The position numbers were made by a program, and so were the translations under genes. A stretch of 61,332 bases of DNA from an uncultured Clostridia bacterium (GTDB lineage Bacteria > Bacillota > Clostridia > Christensenellales > UBA3700), in NCBI GenBank assembly GCA_944380395.1, contig CALWHM010000008.1:1-61332 (forward strand), written 5' to 3'. Positions 20,301 to 30,500 of the stretch are shown in pieces (position 1 is the first letter of the stretch; every line of letters starts with the position of its first letter). The notes beneath the pieces are model-generated. The model ran no database searches, was not told the DNA's origin, and saw only the letters and a program-made list of their open reading frames with translations.

Positions 20301-21497
20301 CACAACTCCGCCGAACGACGACGTTCCCCATTCAAGGTTTATACTTCCAACCAACACATACCATTTTTGACGGGCGGCAACTTGCTGGAAAGTGGAGGAA
20401 TTGTAATTTATGCTGACAAGTTCTATATCCGCATTAAGGTTAACGCCTATCAAACCGCCGCTGATTATATCGCACTGGCTGTTGCTTGCACTTTCAAGAT
20501 TTCTTATATGCATAGCGTGAGTTATGTTATTATTAAAACTCATACCCACATTGTATACGGAGGATTTTATATCCGTGCTCTGCGTGGAACCGCTGTTAGC
20601 CGCCAAACCGACCAAGCCGCCGAAAGCAGTACCATAGGTTTCAGTGTTAATTTGGTAAGAATGCGCACCTATGCCCTCGTCGTTCCATTGGAAGTTCATA
20701 AAGGTGCCGTAACGCATAGCGCCGAACATCAGACCGGCAAAGCCAAGACCATTTGGATTTCTGCTCATTTGGTTATTATGACTTGTCAAATAACCATTTT
20801 TGATATAGCTTACACCGCTTACATAAGGACGATTTCCGCCAGATTCGTGCGGCCACTTATTATAATCGTCGGTTTTAACAAGCGCGGCACTGGGTTTAAT
20901 GGTAGCGCCTGCACCATCCAAAGTGGCGTCAAACCAACTTCTGCTAAAAGTATCGTTAGGATTATAGGAGGCGGAAGCCGTGAAAACAAGGCCGTAAACG
21001 GCGGTGTTCTGATAGAACGCCGAATCGGTCAAGAACATAGACAGCTTGCGGTAAAGGGAGGTAAGATTTCCCGAAAGTCCCGCGTTGCCGTTCTTAAAGC
21101 GGTATATTGCGCCGTTGTAGTTCATCACATAAGCGCCCGACTCTACACCTTCTACCTTCGCGGAAACAAGTCCCTCGTAGTCGTAATCGCTGAGCAGGAA
21201 GAACTTGGAATCAAGCGTGGTTTCATATTCACCGCTCGCATTCATATCCGAGGGCTGCCAACCGCCGCGCTCTCCCACTTGAGAGTGCTCCGTCAGCGTT
21301 TCAAAGATGTATTGCTGCCTGTTAGGCACGGTGCCCGTTGTAGAGTTCACCTTGATGGCAGCATTTGAGATGACGCCTTCCTGCTCCGGGGTGTAGAATA
21401 CCCCGCTGCCCGTGAGCGCCACCGTGAGCACAACAGCCGCAACAAGTACCAGCGCAAGCGCCGCCGTTACTATCGCGTATTTTCTGCTCTTAACCAT
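8340..21497 (-). CDS. Giant (4385-residue) surface protein: beta-helix-like head, about 25 MBG-like repeats, C-terminal membrane anchor
   Basis: Predicted to be exported and held at the cell surface. Residues 1-32 form a basic start and long hydrophobic helix without a lipobox. About 150-600 contains repeated GG(L/V)xG motifs (FGGLVG, SGGLIG, FGGVVG and similar) resembling GLUG/right-handed beta-helix repeats. From about 835 to 4180 runs a chain of MBG-like beta domains, marked by recurring YNG or YG openings and (N/D)AGTYxV turns; I count about 25 of the latter. A FN3-like stretch and a charged helical stalk follow. Residues 4353-4373 are a predicted membrane helix, then the cytoplasm-like tail RKRKSKEDD. 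No LPxTG motif is seen. The ATG at 21497 has GGAGG 8 nt upstream. The gene follows the 7215-residue lipoprotein by 83 bp and overlaps the small lipoprotein gene. Probably an adhesive or structural surface fibre. Confidence 0.9.
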   Translation of the reverse strand: MVKSRKYAIVTAALALVLVAAVVLTVALTGSGVFYTPEQEGVISNAAIKVNSTTGTVPNRQQYIFETLTEHSQVGERGGWQPSDMNASGEYETTLDSKFFLLSDYDYEGLVSAKVEGVESGAYVMNYNGAIYRFKNGNAGLSGNLTSLYRKLSMFLTDSAFYQNTAVYGLVFTASASYNPNDTFSRSWFDATLDGAGATIKPSAALVKTDDYNKWPHESGGNRPYVSGVSYIKNGYLTSHNNQMSRNPNGLGFAGLMFGAMRYGTFMNFQWNDEGIGAHSYQINTETYGTAFGGLVGLAANSGSTQSTDIKSSVYNVGMSFNNNITHAMHIRNLESASNSQCDIISGGLIGVNLNADIELVSINYNSSTFQQVAARQKWYVLVGSINLEWGTSSFGGVVGAQAVKNGMTFTFSKVTLTGTAQAALAGNDDWNIGSTLTFSGVSNVFTQQGAIFGSVSGNLTLDGIIIDMNYDNIYTEWYDKEADANRDSTPIQRGVLAGHIYNSKLSYRNIYITDKASTNMQTMLNNIGTDNEVSVSSSKFGTYTAYYSYIGAKDDDNYTRDSSRAFIYANEDVISSINFAYVDPDETFTDGEIEPIVEISRPNNTENVTNYPGGVMWDIKFMDQNGSTQYAAYDLFMQNAYKDVQVGSVTSYPSNQYLKMQISYATSYTYEVANGPGGNNSDNKYYDGTQVNYPTFEVDDYAVISGYDNDLLTDNGYLKLQTNADNSITLNMYNGKTSSSGEPVKVGNFSINNFYNFNGQATNSNNMDDIIGSILQLERNASGTYDSVAKDDWATNAKNANTYRWSTTATGLFAFTTTKTDRKYVFAPSSTTAEVMINPRPVYIQAVDKDVPYIGQAYRIYRGNGGTFGTVNYTFGTTQSGSAIIGNDEISAQVTVSGGNAVNAGDYTLTASSLSGSSSNNYQLTNPPDNANAFTISPANVTLNINGGSMTYGADVSDRAKFMSYVDYTLDFDDATRMTAFAARDNITLNLNMKTGAAATEENALLFSPATGSSLTGSVFSHNFPAGKYDVIYESISGTGALNYNVKLGTSSAFTVEKAQLNFNLNAISDFTYGDMSVPATSYSQTGLVSGNSITWNALWFTSEGTPYEQANLGAGNYYAQGNITAINSPGSNSGIDNYNITYGKQEFEVFKRNTTVQFDYDPDASYTYKGEAYSFTALALGNPAFNDNDGIAGKVTFQAYSDVDRLTQTEAKNADTYYTGAVSDALRANYNITGITDENGDVWETFTIGKATVTLSNTGTTTAEYNGSAIKFDSSLIQIDFGGVTTLESEREALIKALSYTYNGSSAPPMDAGTYNVIVTLANQSNYNTATLTINEGLFIDQMTITIQPAKTEDSKPYDGEMFPDLTYTVQGTNGEIKGLSIVTTYAKEGGEAVSSMRDAGTYIVTYKYDGATGNYKSATAEVKYTVKPATLNITLHNEIAVYNKKAYTPDFEITSGLIVGDNAEITYKVYISGTLHDNYTIINAGAYTLQFSAGNPNYTIASSDEYKSVKIEKYVLSAQAVNSTLLFNSKNNDDEYYEGQMSFRVTDADGTDITELFDADGSDITELKKGKVTRELVASTSDPSAVGTVNDSGGVYAAKLTITALPGGYSANNYATEENIYTVYIYRIGLRGKLTTGGDDVTYGTDDYDDYAVKGELYAMAGGKEQPLTLDGDMVDGLESTEMGSDVRSIQVQIATMTLSGSVLDGSTITSTEISNDIAAIFSSKGIITDAMKNAGSYTVTIYIKVMADYFEGEDRPVEITVPYTWTVNPYTITVTPGDYTAYYTDNITAEGIMRVVAVEKGLEQYVTVVSSVIGGSTYFNAGTYQYDVVLNTQADGYYNYTLPAVDTGNIVIDPLRLVVTVDNASAEYGVAPTLSATAQLFKGDTPFANAPANLSTQYSWVLSSSQQVGSNVGNYVDALTAVVTATDNFKPEVVAGDLEITARKLNITLDNVSITYSNGTFDVTYTISGGTLYGSDTRPELDYISATLDGEEVVDFDRVQVKEGGYVLDITGASFNNPNYVIGTITKGKLTVTPYQITSVTWSDLGTLTYKGAAFEEGELFTVANFENTNNGDIVTFSVNYDKKEVKNAGSYTARVAVASVTNGVDNANYSVASVAAKSFSVAKASLTVSEVDEVTPVEGVITYADTYSNSAKSIATDKIVFSFGEGLTYSSDRDGTLNVSVAYSQGDAGVASPVNAGTYQVSVTVSGDNFASATLTNVTMVIERWNISEEEFATVIQVEFPQDVSYNLIAQGASVTFIGALSGLNLEHTLTYFTEDGEVEPVNADIYTVGLLIDTDNVYFSSDNVGKFEILPAAVSRLNSSVPTSEGLDANHVYYSGAPIIPNASVTINISGNPEVSDITVDDSAAFTFAFFKVGTVGGTDLSTLEGYGKLPSGTYFVESTEPSATAVSKDEYYVFVSFNKPNEDGICYDGNYGESSGWITDSAGTLVVMDIVAGVMSVRVNSVNAEYNGLVGYNGRDVIYQTAGGKWMLNMDLFTFTGVDIAGMTDLSTDLKVGDIVITVSYVYGNDEATGAQLTTALYTYTWKLGTDSSRGVPVKTFLPYAANDDNQQIQGSYTVGGLTVSDFGYAGYNSETGENAPAVYVIDISIDNRVAGSEYAPAQTIRYDENGDPVIVDNIPQTDPAPHTARGTTTVDPAEIDFSMLYTNDFFNDNNDVLGGKYKELNFEGVNGDESLADYILRGVAIPEGGNLLTKGIGNSQIAIGAGDAKPNVTLTGYSKELNGATYRYEAFDQNLITITVKNSAGSTVYTYSNGQHSGGGITDAGTYTFEFKFAGIPGKYEPFTYTGLFEQQKAEYHITVTQKENANLKTPFGTEFNLQGVAEQLKIKIEIDEGDYTTNTGNYDQFVEDVRNAGGDTTQLSKYIALTGDDGNIATEYVDSYKSNVGRYFIYYVFISQDPNLEIVMETESSMIEVVQAAPTLMVDADGEVVDKEKGLTLESQAYQPNYSWNSDILAQVGLGLEYMALNAEGNGYTATGEHYTTKNVAVATIDYSLDGVIWTPGAESVGAVGKYRLTLQSADTNLVGALEEVYVYFEVTKIKAQANVVLNGYAEEGGVFSSTYNGAAHSVGFSVIADGNVVSDAALAGTVNILVAFTENAGDDAYVNIEESNIINAGSYWVKVTVEGSANYEVAPSQVVKITINKADPTIRFEQSEYDLTYNMNGNTISADDISFELNGRTAPNITAENSLIMYLSVTAENAETALAQQAKVAEMVNAFMASEEDDIVAWLANKAEAYPGFAFTNVSGTPAATDAGFYFPVVIFNGDANYNASGTLVTNVPNPLMTVNKAELILNIDESENEDMTIVYGNALPDDVSDMDEVDKYLYIYWTYIVGDDPVLVEGGDVIQKLSYRLANMNAYTVGDSVGRVENALQLVVDEFESKNFVLSYNDNIFVDVEVTPKEVEFDISKVSVSLETDADQVAPQPLTEQGYTFERVYNGSAFGPLKLTYSGEKGLDVTGTGAANADSAISVNGQGLGTYGIFDISASGGFVQDAVSTAGSYSAEVKIALNNTENYKVTSGLGEDNTLTVKVNMVIEKAILKISFDRLTYVVDENKDGEYEFTYTDKVDNGTGDHTGWYEYATMYTGANFDYNNRVYITSYRRGADGTLKPYGKYETATVFSKVGGITESDGASGNLAAPGEYNVHFALTQLASNYVFIDSAGSTTELNENGETVDRTSLDINVTISPSEFITVLETIADKRELFTYDVDNAIFTREFDGTDINASFIKNFLVVTPYKLASDAGTLKGSIAAPGTSIELVPDRNYAGDSITNYVSVSFKDESGKPVTSVMYAGTYTMTVDFTRDTHDLADGAKTYTLQIKPTAEFEVKKTVKGQIERTYNGTDIVPNLSFTVTVTDFTGKPHTIDMTNFKVNVYKDGALAFTYDVTNGTADVDAISGKFRDAGIYTIKAEVNNANLSATVIEATATDYTINARDLTDKNIRIAPHKAVFDYRTENNQAVAVSAEDLGVVIAYNRVNLVMGEDFEIEFVNGAGKYTGTYTFKINGKGNYSGTIERTYSIGASVGIAEAPDAITYGDDSLTVKMAINSLGGTDFDGELVITFDADSVAKIVDANNNIVAQLGTPGSLKITKKEIQDGVFTMTFTGLGGVNAGDYNLHLVFTCDYNTIKAKGEISKKASGDNSKVVVNEADVEAAAKGVTATVTAVNSSSVSFNINGEPSVYEYSLDGTTWWPAVKGANTISGLSAASDFIIRLRINDSNYAKDDVHEYPLTDVTLRGTTTASVDDIIESAESLARNFNATGFARYAQLLQNVAMVSSGDLAARGDEIDEALAAVEEARAKYVQDLQAAVDSAVGAAEKAAGKGSGASTAATAGLVAGGVSLPVLGIGLIFAAARKRKSKEDDLND

Positions 21498-21533
21498 AAT
21501 TTATTCCTCCAAATACCTTTCCTTTATCCTTAC

Positions 21534-21560
21534 GCATACGGCGCGGCGTGCGCCGTATGC
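21534..21560 (-). other. Intercistronic 11-bp hairpin between the two giant genes
   Basis: GCATACGGCGC (21534-21544) pairs perfectly with 21550-21560 around a 5-nt loop. It lies in the 83-bp gap between the giant genes. The minus strand after it reads GTAAGGATAAAGG, with no T-tract, so it is more likely an RNA processing or stability element than a terminator. Confidence 0.65.
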
Positions 21561-21580
21561 GATTTGCCTGTTATTTTTGC

Positions 21581-24500
21581 TTAAACGCCCGCACTTGAAT
21601 CTATACGAATGCGCTTTGCCTGTTTCAAGTGGCAGCCTTCGTATTCCACAAGTGCGCCCGTCAAGTTGTACATCTCCACATTGTAGCCGATGTACGCGTA
21701 GCCGTAGCCGTTCGTGCTTTCCCTGATAACGGTGGGCAGTTCGAGCACATAGCCGCTTGTGAAGGTCACGCGTGCGGTGGTCTCCTTCATTCCCGCAGGT
21801 ACGCCGTCACGCCACTGCCCGTCCACAAGGAACTGCATTGTGCTTATTGCGCCCGAATTTATCTGCGCCGTCATCTTGTAGTCCTCCCAACGGAAGGAGT
21901 AACGCGTTTCGTCGTTCTCCAAGGTGAACGTTGCCACGGTGGGAACGGTGTACCACTCTGTCACGAAGTCACGCGAAGCAATGATGTTTTCTCCGCTCTC
22001 ATCCGTCCAGATCACGCTGACAGATTCGGTAACGCCGTTTTCGTACGTCACATCCACCGCCGAAGGCAGAGGGTTGTTTTCATCGCTGCCCGTCACCAAG
22101 TACAGATAGTAGTCGTACGGGTTGAGCACCACCGTATCCGCCGCGGAGCCGTGAACGCTTATGCTTTCCGGCTTCTTGGTGGGAATGTTCACCGCAACGG
22201 TAAGGCTCTGCTTGAAGTCTGCCGGAGCGGGTCCGCTCAGCAAGTCGGCGTCTATGGACACTTCTATGTTGATGTAGAAGGTGTCGCCTTCAAGGTTGTT
22301 CCTGCCGCCGTCACTGCTGCTGAACCTTTCAAGCCATGTTGCCAAGGTGATAGATTTTTGTCCCTCGGAGTTTGCAGGGTCTCTATCATTGATGTAGCGG
22401 CTGCCGGTTATCATAGTGCTGTCCGAAAGTTCTTCCGCACCGCCCCAGCGTATGTTCGTGCTGTTTGTGAGCACGGAGCCGTCCGCATAGTGGACGATAA
22501 GGCTTTCTATTGCGGTCTTAATCTTATCGGCAGCCATTATCATCTCTCCGCCGTCTGCGGGATACTCATCCTGCAAGGTGTTCATATCCACCGTGACGGT
22601 AGGGTCAACAAGCGTGCTGTCCAGATAGTTGATGGTGAGCGGTACTTCCTTCTGATTCTTGAACGTCAGCGTTGCAGTCACTACGTCAGATTGTGCAAAG
22701 CCCGCGGAATCCGTCTGATAGTTGGAGATTATCGCATCGTAGTTGCCCGAACGTGCGTCCGCCGTGCCTGCCCTTGTCACCTTGTAGCGCTTGCGCTCAT
22801 TGTTCTTAGTGGTCATAATGATGTACTCGGGCAGCTCGTCATAGTAGTAGAGCGTCCAATCATCGATATCCGCATACTCGTCATTGCCGTTGTGGTTGTT
22901 ATCACCATCATTCTTTATATCCAGCTTTTCGATGGTGATATCGATAAACTTGGAACCGATGGATCCGCCGAAGTTCGCGGTAGCTCTTATAGTGAACGAG
23001 TCGTAGTTGCCCAACTTCTTTGCCAAGTTGCCGTTAGGTCCGCCCTGCAATGCCGCGCCGTCAAGCGTGAAGGACACGTTGGCGCGTGCGAAGGAGGTGC
23101 CTTTCTGCCACCTTGCGGTATAGCTGTTGCCAAAGTAGTTGTCTATCAGATAGTCGGCTGCCGTATCGTTCCAACCCATCTTGTATTGGTCGAACACTAT
23201 GCGGTTGGGCAAATTACCCCAGCTGATTATGCCATCTGATGACGAACCTATGCCGGCGGTACCGGCGTTCACCTCTTTGCTCGTGTTGTAGATTTCCAAA
23301 CGAGTGTAGCTGTTAAGGGTGAAGCTCTGCGAGTTGCGGTTATTTACCGTGGTATAGGCATTATTGTGCTTGAGAACGCCGTTCACGTCGTAACCGCCGC
23401 GGCGATACAAGACGTTGTTCGAATCTGCCGCGGGATTTCTGCCGCCGTAACCTGTAGCGCCACTGCTTGCATCACTTCCCGTGCCGCCAAGTACGGGCAC
23501 CTCCTGGAAGTAATACTCGCTGTCGCTGTCAACGCTGCCGTAAGGAATAGCGTATGTGTAGACGGGGTAAGCAACATCGGTTCTGGCAGACGCGTCCGAA
23601 TTAGTCCACTTGTAAGGGATATTCAGCGTTGCGGGAGCCAGACTGTCATCATATCGCGACATATCCACATTCTCGCCTATCTGATAGCCGAAGTAGTTAT
23701 ACGTCCAGTTACTCTGCATACCGTAACCGTTATCACCGTAGCGGTTGGAGCCGCCCGTCTTGGGACCGTACAGCGTTTGCGCATAGTAGACGTAAACCTC
23801 ATTCTTTTCTCCGTTAAATCTGAGTACCGCGTCACCGGTATCCTGTCCGCGGAAGGAGATGTTGGTCAGTACGCCGTTTGTCATATTCACATTGAGTTCC
23901 GCGCTCGTCCAAATGGAGATGGGCACGAACTTCATAAAGATGCTCATCAGGATAGGCGTTGCGCCCCATTGCTGGTCATCCCAACGCGCCCACACGAGCG
24001 AGTCGCTTCTGTTACGCAGCGCGCCGCCGGAGACGGACACGCCCGCCGTGTTGACGGAGATGTTCATCTGATCGAGCAGGTCGGCAAGCAAGCCCCTGAG
24101 CTGCGATTCAAGCGAGTCGAGCGTAGAGGTCGGGTCTGTAGCCGCCTTAGTATCGTGAGCGTCTTCATAGCTGCCGCCGGAACCGCTTACGTCACCGGGA
24201 CCGTTTTTACCGCCCTGAGGTTCGCCGGACAATCTGCGATAAGACAAGCCCGCTCTATCCCACCACATAAATTGCAGGTAGTTTATACCGAAGGTACTTG
24301 AACCGCCCAAGGATACGGTGGTGAGGTCAAGCGCGCTGTTCGCGCCGAAGATGGAGCCGAAGATGGCGTCCACAGCCTTATTCATCTCATAAGGGTCGAA
24401 CTTAACGGTAAGGTTCATTTCGCCCGTGGAGTTGAGGTTGAGGTAAATACCGCCCGTGGTGGTGACGATAAGGTCATTACCTATATCGGTGGCGACAAAT

Positions 24501-27500
24501 TCGCCGTTTTCGTATCTGCCTTGCACCTCTCCGCCGCCAAGCAGCTTCCAGATGTCTATGCCTTCAAGCGCCTTGGCAAAGCCCGTAGCGTCATTTTCGC
24601 CCGTAACGGTGATGTTATACGACTCATAATAATTCTTTTCCATCTGCTTAGTGTAACGAGCGCTGCCGTTTGCTTGAACAGTCTGCCTGTCGACTATGGA
24701 GCCGTCCGCACGAGATACGGTGACGATATACCTATCGTAAGCTTCCGCCCCGGTGGTTTCATCCATAATGGCGTTGAAGTGCACCTCATAAGGATTCCTT
24801 TGGACAATGCCGTCATTTTCACCGCCGCCCACGGAGGAGTACTTCAAGTTATAAGGATCGACCGTTTCGCCCGTGCCGGAAGAGGTGTTGCCGCCCGTAC
24901 TGCCGGTGCTCGACGAGCTGCCCAAGCCGTTTATGGTGCTGAACAGGCTGTCAAACACATCGCCCAGCGTGCTTGCAAGGTCAAGCGCTATATTTATGCT
25001 CAACGGTATGGCGTCTATATTGATAGAGATACCTCCGAGAACGGATACGCCGCCGCCAAGGTCGATTTCCGCAACTATGCCCAGCGCAGCCCATGCCTGC
25101 AAGACTATTGCCCTTTCGCACAGCTTGACGGCTATCTGACCCGCGCTTGTATCGATATGCACGACTATCAAGTATTGCAGATGACCCGTGCCGGTGGAGT
25201 TCTGCTCCGCCTCATTGGTGGTGGCTATGGTGACGACAATGTCGCCCGCGTCAGCCGTAAAGGAGTTGAGCAGATCATAGGTATTTCCGTTGAATGTTTT
25301 GGTTCCCTGCACAACTTCTATACCTATACGGGTACCTGCGGGATAAGTGGCATGACCCAGCCAATCGGAGTTAGTGGTGACGCCGCTGTATGCCGCGCTG
25401 TCCATAGTCGCGTTGGCAAGCTCCACGGTAAGGTTGAGAGGCAGGTTGGAGAGCAGAGCCATAACGGCTTCCGCACCCGAACCTTCCGTATCAAGCGTTG
25501 CAAAGGTCTTGCCGTCCACGCCGGGCTCGGCGGGCTGTTCCATAGCCTTTATGCTGAGCACGGCTTCAAACGTGATGTTATCAAGTCTGAGGTCGGCGGT
25601 TATGTCGCCCTTGAGCAGAGGCACTTGCAGTTCAAAGTCAACGTCAATGCCCAGCTTTATACCCAGCAGACTTGAAGTTACGGCATCCAAGATAGCGGTG
25701 GTAGCGGACACGAACACGTTGGTGCTGTTCAGCTGAATTGCGTTGAGCAGACCGGTTATTATGGTGGTCATATCCATTCCGCCAGCAGCCGCGGTTTCCG
25801 CCTTAGCTTCGCCGTCATCGGCGGCTGCCGTTTCGTCAGCCAAAGCCATTGCGGATACGGTAGAAGCGCCCGTTGCCGCAGTGCCCGCAGAGATGGTCTT
25901 CAAGTTGATGACGGGATATTCGCCGAGCAGCATCTGTATAGCCGTGGAGAAGTCAAGACCTTCACCCATATCCAAACCGTCGAACAAGCCGTCCACGGCG
26001 TCCGTGATGGCGTTCGTGATGAAGGAGTACAGGGACTGGGAAGATATCTTTATACCTATCAAGCCCACGCCCGTGAGATCTGCGCACACGATGTTGTTCT
26101 GCAAGTACACGCCGAGCATTACGTTGCTCACACTGTCACCGTTCGTGTAAACAAGTTCAATGGAGGCATAGCTGTTCATCGGGCTGTTCCAATCAATGTG
26201 CCAGCTAACGTTGAGCTGCACGCCCATACCGTCCAAGTTATCCGTGTTGATGTAGATAGGAGCGCCTATCTGAGTATCCACGCCCACAGCCGCAAGCACG
26301 CTGTTGATTATCGTCTGCAAGTTGATCTCCGTTGTGAAGGAGTCGATGCCCAGGCTGAGGGTGACTTGGAAGTCGCTAAGATAGTGCTGCACCAAATCAC
26401 GCACGGTTTTGAAGTTGTTGCCGCTGTCAATGCGGTTTATCTTGTCTTCTATTTTGCTTATAAGCGCGTCTCTGCCGTCCTCCTGATCATCGTCCGCCGC
26501 GCCTATGGCAAGACCGTCATAAGGCACGCTTATGGAGATGTTCAAGCCGGAGTCGCCCGTTACGGTGACTATCGACTGCTGAGGATTGCCCACCTGCTCG
26601 CCAGCCGCGTTAAATGCGGTGACGGTTACGGTATACTTGCCCGCGGAGGTGAAGTCCACCTTCTGCACGAAGGAGGTAAGACCTTCAAACGTTTCTTCCG
26701 CGGCAACCGCGCCGTTTTGTTCGAGCACGACGTTCACGGTGTAAGTTGCAGCGCCCGCGACAGGCTGCCAGAACAGCGTTCTGCCGTCCTCAGTCACGCC
26801 TACGGTGTAAGCGGTATCGTCTTCACCGCCCGCCCCGTGAATGGTCATTGAGAAGTTGTCCTCTCCGCCGCTGACGGGCACCATCACGTTGCCGGTGATA
26901 CCCATATTTATCGTGCGGGACACGGTGAACAGAGCTTTGGCGGTGACAGGTCCCGCCAGCTGTATGTCATAAGTGCCGTTGCGGCGCATACCGTAATTGA
27001 CATAGCCGTTTGCGTCAATCGTGTAGTTTCCGGAAGTGACCGTGTAGTTGCCGCCGTCCAGCGTGAACGCCATATTGCTGACGGTCTGCACGCCGCCGCT
27101 GTTAGTATAGGTCATCGTCAAGGTGTAAGAACCGTCGGAAAGACCCGTGAGCTTGAAGCCGTCCACATCGTCGGATTCAAGGACGATGTTGGAAGAGCCT
27201 ACGCTTGCTTCTATCGTGGTATCCAAGCCCAGCGCCGCTTCCACGTCGAAACCGCGCAGGTCAATGGGCAGTTCCACGCCCACGCCTTCCAGAATGGCGA
27301 CTATCGCGTTGAGCTGAACTTCAAGACCGAAGCGTTCGGAGTCGAGCACCAAAGCTATGGTGGACACGGGCAGAAGCGTTTTATCCGTATCGTAAAGCTT
27401 GCCCAAGCCCGCGGTCATCTGACCTTGCGCTATCATATTGCCGTACTCGTCATAAGCCACCAATTCCACATAATACTCACGCGTGTAAGTATCGTTATAG

Positions 27501-30500
27501 TAGGTGAAGCTCAAGTTGGATTTGCCCAACATAAGGTTGGTATTGTTAAGCGAATTTCCGCCCTGTGCGGTGAGTCCGACGGTTTCGTACGTGGTGCCGT
27601 CTATAACGCTGCTTATCACCCTGTAAGGCATTACGGAGTAATTAGCCGCACCTTCAACCGCGCTCCAGCCCACGTGGAAGGTGGACGTTGCGCCGCCGTA
27701 CTCATTGGCTACGGGAGCGAACCATATGTTCATCGCGCTGAAGCTGTTAGCCGCGCCGACAGCAGCGGGAGCATATTTCTTCTGCAAGGTATCCACGGTC
27801 ACCTGTTCGAGTTCCTCAAGCGCTTCATCGGTGTAAGCGTAAACTTCCACGATGTAACCGTAATCGTAGCCGCTCGCGCCTACCATAGGATGCACCTTAT
27901 TTTTTCCGAACATTGCTTCAAACTCACCCTTGGCTCCGAAGAACAGAGGAGTTTCGGAAGAAGTGGTGTAAGAGTTTTTTCCGCCTTCTACCACAAAGTC
28001 GCAGGTTTGAGTGAGCGTCGCGCCGTCGGAAGCCCTTCTGAAGGACACGAGGTAATACAGCGCGCCCTCATAAGGCTGCCAATTCACGGTTGCAACACCC
28101 TCATCCATCCAGGTCCAGGTTACGCCTTCCACCCTTGCAAGTTCGGTATTTTCGGCGTACACGTCGTCCGGAGTGATGTAAGAAGCCGTTTCAAGCTCAT
28201 TGGAGCTTGTCATATCTATGACGGTGGTGTTTTCCGCAAGCACGCGGCGTGCGCCGTTGCTCGTAAAGTAGGACACCACGGTCACGCTGAACTGCTCAAA
28301 CATCTCAATGTCGCCGTAGTTGAAGGATACGCTCTCTTCCTGTATGGTGTTGCTGTATATGGTGGAAGACAAGCCGCCCGACGTGGTGCCCACAACGGTG
28401 ACGTCATAGAACACTTCGGGGGACGCGGAGCTGTTGCCCAGCGTGACTTCCGTCCAATTGAAGGTGAGCTTGCTGGGAACGTCGCCTTCAAACGTTACGG
28501 CATAGTCCGCTTCAAGGTAGGAGTTCAAATCCATTATGGAGCAGATTATGTCAAAGAATTCGTTGGTCAGCATATCGGTGAACTTGTAGTTTGCCGAAAT
28601 GACGGGCAAGTTAAGTCCGAGAATGTTCAGGCGCGACAGATCTATATAGATAGTGCCGACGCTGTTTGCGTCCTTTTCCTTGCCGAATATGCTGAGTATG
28701 GTTTCACCCGCGTTTATAGTGTACGGACCGTCCGAGGCGGCGCCGTTGATGACTTCGCCAAGCTTTATGTTCGTTGCCGCTATTATATCGAGGTAGAACC
28801 AAGTGCCGTAAGAGCCTATACCGCTCAAGCCCGCCGTATCCACATACATACCGAGTTCAATGGTAAGACCGATGTTCTGATCTTCATTGAACGTCCACAG
28901 CAGGGACACGCCGTCAAGCGCTTCTATGCCCATACCGGACAGCATTGCGCCGAGATCGTAAGTGCCCTTATCAAAGGATACGTTCATCGTGGCGCTTATC
29001 GTGGTGGTATTGAGCGCGTCAAGTATTGCGTACGCGATACGCGCCGCGTCAACGCCCGCGTCGTCGGTCACGTTGGTGCCGAAGTTGATGACGTCAACAT
29101 CGGTGCCGAGTTCGTCCAAAGCGTCCTTAATGCTGCCGACGTAGCCTAAGCCGTCGGGATTTTCGTACAGCGCTTCCGCCGTCTTAATGCTCAAGTTGGC
29201 GCCGAGTCTGAACATTACGTCGCCGACGGGCTGCTCATACTTGAGATTGATGTCCACATCCGCGCTGGCATCGCCGTTGAAGATGTCAAGCGACGCGCTC
29301 ACGTTGATGGGTTCTGCGTTGATGCTTATGCTAGGCGCAACTACCGCAAGCAGGTTGTTTATTATCTGCGGAGTTACGTTAAGCTTGATTACGGTGTTCT
29401 GCATGCTCACGGCGCTGAGAACGGAAGCTATCGCGCCGTTCATCTGCCTGCTGCCCGTTGCCACAGGGGTGTGGTCGGACATATGAGCTTCCACCTTCAC
29501 ATTGTATACGCCGGGTACCATATTATACGTTACGGACGTATCCGCAATGTTGGAGGTTTCAAGCTCATTATCGTCTTCTCCGGCGGTGACCTTAAACTCT
29601 TCGCCGTTTATATCGGTAAACACTATCGCGTAGTGATCCGCGCCTTCCACGGCGCCCCAGCTCAAAGTGGTGGTGCCGTTATCGGCGTTGTTCTTAGCCG
29701 TTACGGTGAAGGCGGGAAGGGTTTCCGTCTGCTCGCCGTCGGGCAGTTCCTCATTTGCGGGAGCGTCCACAACGGGAGGAGCGGGATCCTCTTCGGGATT
29801 GAGCAGTCCGTCTATCATCTCACTTATGTTGATGTCGTACTGACCGAGCAAGCCCTCATCGCCCGTGGCATCCGAGCCGAAGAGCATATCTTTGAGCATT
29901 TTCTGCAAGTTGACGATGTAGTCGAAGTTCTCCAGCGTGTACGCCCTGAGTCCGAGCGCGCGCAGGTCTATGGTGAGCAGGTTGTTATATACATACAAGC
30001 CCAGCAGCACGTCCTGTACGCCGTTGATGTCGGATTTGAGCTGTACCATAAGGTCGGTTTCCTCAGGGTTTTCAAGGTCGATGTTCATACCGATGTCCAG
30101 AATTATCGTGGTCACATCCATATCGAACACGACGTCCACGGAGCCCAAGATGTCGTCAAGCGTGATGCCCGCGGATACGGCTATGTCGCCCGCTATCGCC
30201 AGCACAATGTCGGAAAGGCTGATTGTACCGCCTACGGCGAGTTCTGCTTCTTCCAGTTGCTTTTCTATCAGCGAGAGGTCTATGGACAGCGATATGCGGG
30301 TGTTGAGCAAGGTGTCCACAAGTCCGGTAATGAGCAGTGAGCCGTATTGTTCCACCCTTTCGGCAAAGTTCACGCTGCCGCCTTCGCCGAGCATACCTTC
30401 AAGTTCACCCTTGATCTCGTCCTTGTCCGCGCCCAGCAACTGAGCCGTGCCCAAGGAGAGCTGCATATTCACGGGCGATTCGATGTTGCCCGTAACGGTT

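Noticed and set aside
21534-21560. Intercistronic hairpin as a terminator splitting the giant operon
   Set aside because: No T-tract on the minus strand, and no consensus promoter was recognised between hairpin and the next start codon.
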